DNA from: Promethearchaeota archaeon
Lineage (GTDB): Archaea > Asgardarchaeota > Lokiarchaeia > Sigynarchaeales > SOKP01
Assembly: GCA_014729315.1 (NCBI GenBank)
Contig: WJKD01000855.1
Location: forward strand, 1-17,280
Length of the DNA stretch: 17,280 nt
Direction of reading: 5' to 3'
Notes under the pieces: generated by a model
Told to the model about the DNA's origin: nothing
What the model saw: only the letters and a program-made list of their open reading frames with translations
The model's database searches: none
Position numbers and translations under genes: made by a program
Shown here: positions 7,461 through 15,700 of the stretch, one piece after another
Layout: each line of letters starts with the position of its first letter
Numbering within the stretch: position 1 is the first letter of the stretch

Positions 7461-7474
7461 ATTTATTATAAAAT
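7461..7474 (-). promoter_or_regulatory. TATA-like box of the molybdoenzyme gene
   Basis: TTTATAATAAAT on the minus strand, about 35-45 bases before the ATG at 7428, implying a leader of about 10-15 nt. Assigned by position and composition. Confidence 0.4.
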
Positions 7475-7545
7475 ATTTAAAATAGTATCATTCAAACGAC
7501 ATAATATAACTATCGTTAAATTAACAAATAAGAAAAATAAAAATA

Positions 7546-7552
7546 TAGTGAT
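7546..7552 (+). promoter_or_regulatory. Ribosome-binding site of the acyl-CoA dehydrogenase
   Basis: TAGTGAT lies 5 nt before ATG at 7558. It shows the GTGA-type site and spacing used in this genome and so serves as a reference for the genes with unusual starts. Confidence 0.55.
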
Positions 7553-7557
7553 TATAA

Positions 7558-8841
7558 ATGACAGGTAAGAAAGGAGACGTTCAATGTATTAATGACGAGA
7601 TTTTAGAGAGATTAAGTCTTAAAAATAGAAATAAGTTTTTGAATAACAATTTACGAAGTATTTTAAAACCAGAACTCTTTAATTTCTTGAGAGACGCGCA
7701 AAAGTTTTACGAACGATTTGAAAGAAAAAACAATATTGACCATACTGAGGATTTTTACGAATGGATTCCCGAGATTGGGAAACAAGGCTTAGTCACTAGA
7801 GTAAATAAATTTGAAGAATTTGGGCTAAATTATGAACCGTATGGGATTACCGCAGAATTTATGAGAGCTCTCGCTACGGATTTCTTTGATCCTCAGCTAA
7901 CTATGGGCATGGGAGCAACGGTTCTAGCGGTAAATCCGTTAGTTCTCCACCATGAGAATGTAGATATCCGATTAAAAGCGTTAAAAGAGATGGTCATGGG
8001 CGAGAAGATAGGCTGTATTTGTATTACTGAACCAGACAGAGGTTCGGATGCGGTTCACATGCTGACAACGTGCGACGAACAAAGCGATGGTAGTTTCATT
8101 GTAAACGGAGAAAAAATATATCAAACTAATGGTCCAAAGGCAGACTGGGCGGTCATTTATGCTGTCGCAGAAAAAAATAACGGAAACACCATGGGACAAT
8201 TTTTAGTAGACACGACATGGGATGGTTGGGATGTAGAACGAGTTAACATTCCCTGGACACCTCGGATGCATCTAGGAAAGGAAACATTTACCAACTTAAG
8301 AATTCCTAAGGAATATGTGTTGGCTCGACCAGGAAATGGTAGAGACCATCTTTTTGAAGGCTTGAATCTGGAACGGTTAGGAATAGTCGCACTCAATCTT
8401 GCTGAAGCATGGAACGCCGTCACGCACGCAGCAATCTATTGTAATATGAGAAAGCAATTCGATCAAGAGATCCTAAAATTTCAAGGAGTAGGGTTTCCAC
8501 TAACCGATCAATGGGCGAAAACAATGAATTTAACCTTAGCGTTTCTACACATCACTCAAATTGTAGACGAAAAGATGGAGCAGTTCGAGGGATCGCTTCC
8601 CAAACAATTAAATTTAGCTTTGGTGGCGAATGCTTCTCAACTTAAATCTCAAAGCGCAAAATTAAGCGAGCGTGTCTGCTACGAATGTGCCAATATCATG
8701 GGAGGCGCAGGAGCGTGTGATAACACGCTGATGGAAGATTTATTGGGCATTTCGAGGATCCAAGAAATGGGTGGCGGAACCAGACAAATTCAGCAATATA
8801 TTATGAGTTTAGCACTGAGACAATTGTTCAAAATGAGTTAG
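7558..8841 (+). CDS. Acyl-CoA dehydrogenase family flavoenzyme
   Basis: 427 residues, close to the family's usual length (about 380-430). The middle domain carries the FAD-binding strand block CICITEPDRGSDAVH (about 153-167) and NGEKIYQTNGPKADWAVIY (about 183-201). The C-terminal helical domain runs from LNLERL to the end, with MGGAGACDNTLMEDLLG near residues 381-397. The catalytic-base position used by medium-chain enzymes (the Glu of YEGT) is glycine here (MGGGTRQIQ, 404-412). E272 in LNLERL matches the alternative base of isovaleryl- and long-chain enzymes, so the protein is probably active with E272 as base. It would oxidise an acyl-CoA to the 2-enoyl-CoA and pass electrons to an electron-transfer flavoprotein; chain specificity cannot be read. 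No ETF or other beta-oxidation gene is adjacent. ATG at 7558 follows TAGTGAT. Confidence 0.93.
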   Translation: MTGKKGDVQCINDEILERLSLKNRNKFLNNNLRSILKPELFNFLRDAQKFYERFERKNNIDHTEDFYEWIPEIGKQGLVTRVNKFEEFGLNYEPYGITAEFMRALATDFFDPQLTMGMGATVLAVNPLVLHHENVDIRLKALKEMVMGEKIGCICITEPDRGSDAVHMLTTCDEQSDGSFIVNGEKIYQTNGPKADWAVIYAVAEKNNGNTMGQFLVDTTWDGWDVERVNIPWTPRMHLGKETFTNLRIPKEYVLARPGNGRDHLFEGLNLERLGIVALNLAEAWNAVTHAAIYCNMRKQFDQEILKFQGVGFPLTDQWAKTMNLTLAFLHITQIVDEKMEQFEGSLPKQLNLALVANASQLKSQSAKLSERVCYECANIMGGAGACDNTLMEDLLGISRIQEMGGGTRQIQQYIMSLALRQLFKMS

Positions 8842-8952
8842 TTAAAGGAATAGTCAAACGAGGTTGGAAATTTGTTCAGTCTCTCATATGATTATAACTC
8901 ATATCCAGTTAAAACAAAAAAAGTGAGGAATAAATTTTGTATTTTATTTTTA

Positions 8953-9921
8953 CTATTTTTTTAAAGAGATACCCAAATTTAAGTTCTCTATTAGTTCTGA
9001 AAATCGATTTCTTATAGTTACTTCCGTTACACCTGAGATGTGAGCGATTTTTCTTTGAGTTCGTTTTTCCTTTGTCAGAATACTAGCAGCATAAATTGCA
9101 GCGGCACATACCCCTGTAGGTCCTCTTCCTGAGGTGAGACCACGATGTTCTGCCATCTTTATTATTTTTTTCGCAATATGATGACAATCAACAGTTAGGC
9201 AGAGTTCGCTAATAAAACGCGTGAGAAAATCGAGCGGTTTAGTGGGATTTAAATTCAACCCAAGTTCTCTGGAAATAAATCTAAAAGAGCGACCAATTTC
9301 TTTCTTGTCAACTCGAGCTACTTCTGCGATTTCATTTAAAGTGCGGGGAACTCTATACATTCGACATGCAGCGTATAACGAAGCAGCAGCCACACCTTCA
9401 ATACTTCTCCCTCTAATAAGATGCGCTTCCACAGCGTCTCGATATATTTTCGCAGAGCATTCTCGAAGATTTTTAGGTAAATCAAGATTGGATGCCATGC
9501 GATCTAATTCGCTTAAGGCAAAGGTAAGATTACGCTCTGTGGCGTCAGATACTCTTATTCTACTCTGCCATTTTCGGAGTCGATATATTTGCGCTCGAAG
9601 TTTTGCAGGGATTTCTTTTCCAAAGATGTCTCGATTCTTCCAATCTATCATCGTGCTTAAACCTTTATCATGGATCATATAGGTCATTGGTGCTCCAGTT
9701 CTTGTCCGCTTTTTCTTTTGCTCCGCATCAAACGCTCGCCATTCGGGACCGAGATCGATGAATCGTTCTGATTTAATTAATCCGCAATTCTCGCACACCA
9801 TTAAACCACGCTCTTCATCGAATGCCACTACATTACCGCATTCTGAGCAGCTATTCATATTTTCGTTTGGTTCTGTTCTTCCTTGGTTCCTAAATACAGA
9901 TTTCCAAATATTTGACACCAT
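8953..9921 (-). CDS. tfb: Transcription initiation factor IIB
   Basis: 322 residues, full length for archaeal TFB. The N-terminal zinc ribbon has C25-x2-C28 and C43-x2-C46 (CSECGN...CENCGLI). It is followed by the B-reader/linker block ([25 protein letters not shown]) that enters the RNA polymerase cleft. Two cyclin-fold repeats follow at about 125-215 and 225-315, the first with [18 protein letters not shown] and the second with [17 protein letters not shown]; the second carries the helix-turn-helix ([18 protein letters not shown]) that reads the BRE. The factor bridges TBP on the TATA box and the polymerase. The N-terminus before the ribbon is about 20 residues longer than in many homologues. 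The ATG at 9921 lies 43 bp after the gar1-like gene, the arrangement known from other archaea. Confidence 0.98.
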   Translation of the reverse strand: MVSNIWKSVFRNQGRTEPNENMNSCSECGNVVAFDEERGLMVCENCGLIKSERFIDLGPEWRAFDAEQKKKRTRTGAPMTYMIHDKGLSTMIDWKNRDIFGKEIPAKLRAQIYRLRKWQSRIRVSDATERNLTFALSELDRMASNLDLPKNLRECSAKIYRDAVEAHLIRGRSIEGVAAASLYAACRMYRVPRTLNEIAEVARVDKKEIGRSFRFISRELGLNLNPTKPLDFLTRFISELCLTVDCHHIAKKIIKMAEHRGLTSGRGPTGVCAAAIYAASILTKEKRTQRKIAHISGVTEVTIRNRFSELIENLNLGISLKK

Positions 9922-9964
9922 TTTTTCGGATACTTATTCCTTATTAAAATTTTTTCAATGATTA

Positions 9965-10234
9965 TTATCCTACTTTGACGTAAAATTCGCTACTTGGGTT
10001 AAAGGTGCGTTCAAGTGGAGCTTTAAGAGAAATGAACGGCAATTTTGCGGGACCGAATATGTCTTTTATTGAACCAATTTTCTCATATTGTTCGTCAAAC
10101 ACTTGTTTCTTGAAAATTGTTTCAAGTTTCGTATCCCATTGGGTCGTTCGAAAAATGTGATGTTTTTTAGATGCTCCTAAATAGAATAATCGTAATTTAA
10201 CCCAAGGTCTCTTCAATGAGTACTTACCACACAT
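9965..10234 (-). CDS. gar1: Gar1-like H/ACA ribonucleoprotein subunit
   Basis: 89 residues from the ATG at 10234. The diagnostic core is VFDEQYEKIGSIKDIFGP followed by AKLPFISLKA, the six-stranded barrel with the Gly-x-Ile-x-Asp-Ile-Phe-Gly-Pro turn shared by Gar1 and Naf1. In archaea Gar1 binds Cbf5 in the H/ACA particle that makes pseudouridine in rRNA and promotes product release. Position immediately upstream of tfb, a linkage seen in many archaea, supports Gar1 over Naf1. The segment before the core (LRLFYLGASKKHHIFR) is consistent with the first strands. TTG at 10216 is an alternative start; a further extension to 10267 would be hydrophobic and overlaps the probable promoter, so I did not use it. 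No clear ribosome-binding site precedes the ATG. Confidence 0.85.
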   Translation of the reverse strand: MCGKYSLKRPWVKLRLFYLGASKKHHIFRTTQWDTKLETIFKKQVFDEQYEKIGSIKDIFGPAKLPFISLKAPLERTFNPSSEFYVKVG

Positions 10235-10267
10235 AATAATTGAAATATAAATGTATTTGATGATCAA

Positions 10268-10282
10268 TAATATTTAAATATA
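10268..10282 (-). promoter_or_regulatory. TATA-like box of the gar1-tfb operon
   Basis: A near-palindromic ATATTTAAATAT stretch lies 35-48 bases before the gar1 ATG. Transcription would start near 10245 with a leader of about 10 nt. Position-based. Confidence 0.42.
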
Positions 10283-10667
10283 ATGATTTTCTCTTGAACA
10301 ATTTAACCCGAAAAGACCCTTTCCTTCTTAAAAATTAAAAGATTTTTATCATAATTAACAAGATGGAACAGTCAAAAAGGAAATTCTTTTTTTCTATTTA
10401 ATCACATAGTCTCGATTTGAAATGATTTTCGTCCTTCGTATCTTCAAAAAATATACGTTTTGTAGAAAAATTACAATTTGTGGTGAAAAAATTTAACATT
10501 TTTCATTTATTCATTTGATTAACTCAATTTCAATTTCAAATCAATTTCAAGTTAAAACATCGGAATTAAAAGTCTACAAACTGGATTATTCTAATAATTT
10601 CGCTCTTTCTTTTTTTTTTAGAGATTAAAATATTTATCCAATTGGAAGTATAAAAAGTTTTATTTAA
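10283..10667. other. Intergenic region between gar1 promoter and radical SAM gene
   Basis: About 385 very AT-rich bases. The only texture is a short array of TTTCAA-like units near 10527-10550 (CAATTTCAATTTCAAATC) and homopolymer runs of T near 10612-10620. No ORF of interest and no RNA motif seen. Transcription of the radical SAM operon presumably ends here, but I see no clear terminator. Confidence 0.4.
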
Positions 10668-11876
10668 TTATTGATTTTTAATCGTCTTTTCGTTTCCTCT
10701 CTCTATGCAATAAACTAAATTGGGTTCGATTGGACAACCGCCCCAACAGCTCGGAAAAAAAGAACAATCTTCGCATCCTTCATAGCGAGGATTTAATAAG
10801 GTGTTTCGAAAGTTTATAAATAATTGACTATGCCACGCGTCTTTTATAGTTGAATTCTTAAGATCAACGCCCATTTTAAGCTGCATAAATGAACATGGTT
10901 TAATCTTCGCTTCCCAGTCTATATAGGCAGAATAAGTGGCACCGGTGCACCCATCAATCGACTCCGCCAAGAAAGGAAAGTCCCTCACGCAGAAAGCGGA
11001 ACAAGCATCTAAAGCCAGCCGGACACCATATTTTTTTTGAAGGGTTAAAATTCTTATTAATTCTCGGGTTAAGTCTTTTTTTTGCCTCAAGGTTATTATT
11101 TCGGATTTTAATTTAGCACCCCTTCCCATAGGTTTAAATAATAACAATACTACGGAATGGATCCCCAAGCGTGCATACTTTTCTGTAATTATTGAAAGGT
11201 TTGGGACGCGCGATTTAAGCATTACTATATGGAGGTTCGTCTGGATCCCAGAATTTATTAACCTTTTGACAGCTTCAAGGGTTTCTTGTTCTCTTTTTTC
11301 TGAGTAACTTACTGCAACCGCACCGCAGTATTTTTTTGATGCCGTTAGAATGTCTGGAGTCAAATTTGTTCCGTTTGTGGTGTAATTTGGAACGATATCC
11401 CCTACTTTTCGGATTTTTTCTAAGATTTCAGTAAAATTCGGATGGAATGTAGGCTCTCCTCCGCCCAAAGCAACTTGTAAAACTCTACTTTCTATCATTT
11501 GCCGTAAAAGCATGTTAAAATTGTTCGTTGAAAGGTGTTCTCCTTTGTTAGCTGAATTAGCTGACATGTAGCAATAGGGACATTTTAAATTACAATAATT
11601 ATTTAGAGATAAGTCAATAAGTATAGGACTTTCGGTGACCATTGGTGCGTTTTTTGAGAATTTTATGTTTTTATTCAATTTGAGCTTTACTTGATTAGGA
11701 GTATGTTCGTTGAAAAAGATCTGAGCGAATTTTTTCTCCCGTTCTTGTAAAGTGGCTTTTTGGAGGCGTTTAAACAAGGTTACAAAGCCTTCATGGTCAA
11801 TCATCACAGTTCTTCCGTTTTTTTGGTTAAAGTATACCCCTCCAAACGGCTCGTTTCTGAGGATTATGCTTTTTAT
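10668..11876 (-). CDS. Radical SAM/SPASM enzyme with PqqD-like N-terminus (ATA start proposed)
   Basis: 402 residues from the proposed start. The N-terminal block ILRNEPFGGVYFNQKNGR and then MIDHEGF resembles the PqqD-like peptide-recognition segment that precedes many peptide-modifying radical SAM proteins. The core has the [4Fe-4S]/SAM motif C95-x3-C99-x2-C102 (CNLKCPYCY) and the SAM-binding GGGEPTFHPNF. The C-terminus has a SPASM pattern for auxiliary clusters: C310-x-G, C328, C368-x2-C371-x5-C377-x3-C381 and C390. It should generate the 5'-deoxyadenosyl radical and modify a peptide or protein. The first standard start (GTG at 11807) would lose the FGG block. The frame is open to TAA at 11907-11909 without ATG, GTG or TTG, while ATA at 11874-11876 stands 7 nt after GGAGATGA. 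It is last in a four-gene operon, 30 bp after a small paralogue. The start is inferred. Confidence 0.9.
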   Translation of the reverse strand: MKSIILRNEPFGGVYFNQKNGRTVMIDHEGFVTLFKRLQKATLQEREKKFAQIFFNEHTPNQVKLKLNKNIKFSKNAPMVTESPILIDLSLNNYCNLKCPYCYMSANSANKGEHLSTNNFNMLLRQMIESRVLQVALGGGEPTFHPNFTEILEKIRKVGDIVPNYTTNGTNLTPDILTASKKYCGAVAVSYSEKREQETLEAVKRLINSGIQTNLHIVMLKSRVPNLSIITEKYARLGIHSVVLLLFKPMGRGAKLKSEIITLRQKKDLTRELIRILTLQKKYGVRLALDACSAFCVRDFPFLAESIDGCTGATYSAYIDWEAKIKPCSFMQLKMGVDLKNSTIKDAWHSQLFINFRNTLLNPRYEGCEDCSFFPSCWGGCPIEPNLVYCIERGNEKTIKNQ

Positions 11877-11883
11877 GCTGCGT

Positions 11884-11891
11884 TCATCTCC
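11884..11891 (-). promoter_or_regulatory. Ribosome-binding site supporting an ATA start
   Basis: GGAGATGA on the minus strand matches the ideal GGAGGTGA in seven of eight bases and is followed after 7 nt by ATA (11876-11874). No standard start codon is in frame before 11807. Confidence 0.5.
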
Positions 11892-11906
11892 GATATTGTT
11901 TTTGCA

Positions 11907-12284
11907 TTAATAATTTGATGGGCTATAATACAACACGATAATTTCATTGTTTGAGCTTGATTTACTTAATTTTACTAGTCTCTCCAAATTTTTAATCAGC
12001 TTATAATCTCGTTCTTTATATTCATCCCCCCAAGCTTCTAAGAGGAAATCTCCGAAATAAAAATAATATTCTTCTCTAAGATGGTCTATTTCAAAATAAG
12101 AATTCTCACTATACCAAACCACCTCATCCATATAATCATGAAAATCGGAAACTAGGTATTTAGATCCTCTTAAATCCTTCAAAATCTTTTCCAGCGATTT
12201 TCCTTTCCGAATAGCAACAATTAATACGGCATTATCGCTACTTGAATTTGTAACAAAACCGTCTGAAATTTTTAAGATCTTAAT
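11907..12284 (-). CDS. KISDGFVTN-motif small protein A (ATT start)
   Basis: 125 residues from ATT at 12282-12284. The N-terminus, KILKISDGFVTNSSS, is the same as that of its neighbour over 11 of the first 13 residues, with the proposed ATT exactly aligned to the neighbour's ATG. AAGTGA stands 6 nt upstream. A caller using TTG at 12182 would drop the first 34 residues, including the motif. After the motif come a hydrophobic strand (AVLIVAIRKG), a helix, a very acidic and aromatic middle (EEYYFYFGDFLLEAWGDEY), a helix with KLIKNLERLVKL, and a final strand EIIVLYYS. I recall uncharacterised small proteins elsewhere that begin with a GFVTNSSS motif; no function is known to me. The protein lies immediately upstream of the radical SAM gene (30 bp) and is a candidate substrate or partner. 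No signal peptide. Confidence 0.82.
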   Translation of the reverse strand: MKILKISDGFVTNSSSDNAVLIVAIRKGKSLEKILKDLRGSKYLVSDFHDYMDEVVWYSENSYFEIDHLREEYYFYFGDFLLEAWGDEYKERDYKLIKNLERLVKLSKSSSNNEIIVLYYSPSNY

Positions 12285-12290
12285 AATTTA

Positions 12291-12296
12291 TCACTT
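12291..12296 (-). promoter_or_regulatory. Ribosome-binding site supporting an ATT start
   Basis: AAGTGA, then TAAATT, then ATT at 12284-12282. The TAA in between closes the reading frame upstream. Confidence 0.5.
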
Positions 12297-12324
12297 CGGT
12301 ATTATAAGGAAAACCATATGATTT

Positions 12325-12702
12325 TTAATCTTTAGAACCCATTAATAGAATAATTTCGTTATCTTTATACTTTTTAATTTTATCAATCATTTCTTCGAGA
12401 GCTCTTCTTTCAGAATAAGCCATTGCGAAACCTTCGTGCACATCATTAGTTTCAATATAATTCATGTATAAATCGTATTCTTCAGTCAAGTAGTCGAATT
12501 CGATGTTTGAATAAGACAAACTATATGCAATTTCATTGTCGTCCTTGTAAAAATCAAAAAATTCAGTCGGTAAAAAATTTGGAATACCTATTTTTTTGAT
12601 TATATTTTTGAACTCTTGTCCTTTTCGCACTGCTAAAATTACGGTGATACCATAATTACTATGATTGGTAACAAATCCATCAGAAATTTTTAGAATGTTC
12701 AT
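12325..12702 (-). CDS. KISDGFVTN-motif small protein B
   Basis: 125 residues, the same length as its downstream paralogue. It starts at ATG 12702 after AAGGA. The two share MxILKISDGFVTNxS, a following hydrophobic strand (TVILAVRKG), an acidic, aromatic middle (FDYLTEEYDLYMNYI), and a C-terminal helix plus NEIILL strand before the end. Here the serine run after the Asn is HSN instead of SSS. No catalytic motif, metal site, signal peptide or membrane segment is evident; the strand-helix-helix-strand order suggests a small globular domain. The protein lies 32 bp after the giant zinc-finger/LRR gene and 40 bp before protein A, so all are probably co-transcribed. A tandem duplication that has since diverged is the simplest origin. 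Role unknown; substrate of the radical SAM enzyme or a binding partner of the giant protein are the options. Confidence 0.9.
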   Translation of the reverse strand: MNILKISDGFVTNHSNYGITVILAVRKGQEFKNIIKKIGIPNFLPTEFFDFYKDDNEIAYSLSYSNIEFDYLTEEYDLYMNYIETNDVHEGFAMAYSERRALEEMIDKIKKYKDNEIILLMGSKD

Positions 12703-12734
12703 ATTCTCGTTCCTTAAATTTGCACACTGTTTAT

Positions 12735-15700
12735 TTATAAATCTATTTTTATACCTCGACTCTTTAAATATTCAATTCTGTTTAATAATACCTGGATATC
12801 TTCAGATATTTGTATTGAAGTATAATTCTTTTTTGATTGTGCTTTAGAATTTTGAATCTTTTGTGCGATTGGCGTACCGTATAAGCTAAACTTTTCTAGA
12901 AATTTAAGATCTTGAATAAATTCCGGTATTTTTTTTAAATTACTATACGAGAGAGTTAATATTTTAAGCTTTTTTAATGTACTAATTTCATAAGGAAGTT
13001 TTTCTAATGGATTATTTGACAATATTAATTCTGTTAAATTAGCTAAATTTGTTATTGAATTTGGCATTTTTCTTAAATTTAAATCTCGGAGATTTATCGA
13101 GACAATATTTTCGTTTTTAACTTTAAATTGTTTTAGAACCATACTATTATATTCATTTTGTTGATGAACCAATTCAAATTCATCTGGAACGCGTGGATTA
13201 TTTAAGAAACTTCTGTTGGCATGCCTTTTAAACACTTCTTCTGCTTTACGTCTTTTTACGCATTCTAATGTCTCAACATCAGCTAAAAACCTTAATTGAT
13301 CAGATTTTATTTTTATAGGGTATCTTTTCTGAATCATCATTATCTGTTTGTCGTGTGATTCACTTTCCGGGGCATTGTATTTTAAATGAAATCTTTCGTA
13401 ATAACAATCGGAACTTTCTTTCAATTTAAATTTACCAGTTGTCTTTGAATGTTCCAAATCATCTAAGAAAATTTCAATTTCCTTAATAGAGGTCATTGAG
13501 CCCAAAATTCTATCAGCTATTCTGTCTAAAATTCGAAAAATCAATTTTTTATCAATTCTCTCTCCGGAATATTCGAAAAATCTAAACAAAAAATTAAGAT
13601 GAGTTCTATAGCTTCCATGACTGTTCTCAAATACTGAGAGAATACCCAAATAAAATCCAGAATATCTATTTTGAAAAAGAGTTTGTAATTGGCGAGTATC
13701 CAATACTTTATACGATTCATACACCAGGAGGTTAACAAATAGTAAAAAAAGGTTTTTCTTTTCGTCAGAATCTAATCTTAGCAAATTTCCTAAATATAAT
13801 TCTTTATTGTATCCCCTAAATTTAGTTAGTTCACTTCTTATACCGAAATTTATTGAAAAATATTCGAAAACAACTTTATTTAAGCTCTTTAGTATTTCCA
13901 TCAAGATGATATCGTATTCTGAAGAAATTTTTCTTATTTCTTTATAAAAATATCTGGGGCTATAATTATCTGGAAACGGAGGAGAGTTACGCTCATAATT
14001 ATATGAGATATATTCTTTCCAGAATAAGTAGGTTAAGTTAAAAGTTTTAAATAACGGGATGGTTTTTTTTTGGAAATTTCTACCGATTTTTGCAATAATG
14101 TCAAAATAGCTTACTTTCATACTATTAAATAGATTTGTTTCAAAAGTATCCAGCTCCCCGGATAAGTAAGCTTCGTATTTATAACTCGACTGATAATTTT
14201 CAATTAATCCATCAATAATATCTTCCTTTATTTCATTATTACAATTTGAAAAGATTTGAAAAAAGCCTTCAACTAGTTCTACCTTATTGCGAGAGGCGTT
14301 AAACAACTTCTCTTTAAAATACTTTTTAATGTTTATTTTAATATTATGTTCCAGCTCGGTAGCATATTTAGTATATAGCTTAGCTAGTAGTGTTTTGTGA
14401 GCAACAGATTTTATTATCTCTTCTTTTTTCTTATGCCTTGATGCTCTTTTCCATTCCAATTCGGATTCATCTATTTCAAATTTAAATTTAATGGTTACGG
14501 CATTTATTAATTCGTTTTTGTCTTCTTTCTTTAATATTGAAAATGTCTTACCAAATCCTTTAGGAAATATTTTCTCCCAACTCCTCAGATCAAATGAAAA
14601 TAAAAAATCTCCGATAATATCCCCAATAGTTATAAAATTTTCCTCTTCAAATTTTTGAAAATGATTTTTAAAGATCTTAGCAACGCTATTTTTAATCAAT
14701 ACATTTATATTAATATTATAGAGATTTGATAATTGCAATGCTCGTAGGCCTTTTAATGCTAACAACTCAAAATTTATTATTATATTTGTGACTGTTTTTA
14801 ATGCCTCTTTGTCGAAAATATTCCAATTTGATTTTATAATATTAGTAAATAGTTCTCTTGAGGATTTGTCTTTAATCTCATCAATTACATTTTTCCTAAA
14901 GTTTTGAGCAATCTTAAAATAATCTAAATTTGGCATTAAAACAATAATCAATTGAGTTTCTTCGTCCAAGTCATCGATAAATTGGAAATATTCTTGTTTT
15001 TGTATATGTTCTCTTATTGAATTATTACCGTTTAATAATTTGTCAGTTAAAATTTTCCTTAAATATTTTTCAGCATTTTTATCTCCATTTATAGTAAAAA
15101 TTCTTAACAGATGTAATGCTATAGGAGTCAGCTTTTCGTCTTTTTCCATTTTTTTGATGGATTTATTGATCAGCTTCTCAGAAAATGAAAAATACTTATG
15201 GAAATCTTGATTATTAAAAATTTCCAAAAATTCTGGATCTGTTAGAAAATAGAGACAGCTAAGATCCTTATTGTGAAATTTCTTTAATAACTCATTGGTA
15301 AAAATTTTCATATTGATATATTTCAATACATCAATTTTTTGTAAGAACTTTATCATTTGGTAATTATCTTGGAATAATAATTTTGGAACTATTGTTTTAA
15401 GGAAAAGTTCAGCTGATTTATCACCTTTTTCTGAAAGAGCTTTGAGTATAAGTATAGCTAGTTGTTTAAGAGTATATCTTTTTCTTATGTGATTATTTTC
15501 TTCTGTTTTTAAAGCTTGAAAAATTTCCATTTTAATTAATTCGAACGAAAATAGATGTTGAAATTCATCTGTTTTCAGAAAGATTGAATATTCTGGAGTA
15601 AACAAGAAATCGATTGCTCTTAAATCTTTATTTTTAAGAAGACTAAACATCCATTTTAACAATTCTGTTTTTTCTGCGTATTTAACAAATCCGTCTTTTT

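Noticed and set aside
7981..8423. Two overlapping minus-strand ORFs inside the acyl-CoA dehydrogenase
   Set aside because: Antisense shadows of a well-conserved enzyme, without start signals.
9221..9961. Plus-strand ORFs opposite tfb
   Set aside because: Antisense to a fully conserved TFB; no ribosome-binding sites, no recognisable product.
10527..10550. Short TTTCAA repeats as a CRISPR or operator array
   Set aside because: Units are 6-7 bases, irregular, without spacers, and in low-complexity DNA.
13541..13738. 65-codon minus-strand ORF in another frame of the giant gene
   Set aside because: Overlaps a continuous 1434-codon frame; no supporting signal.
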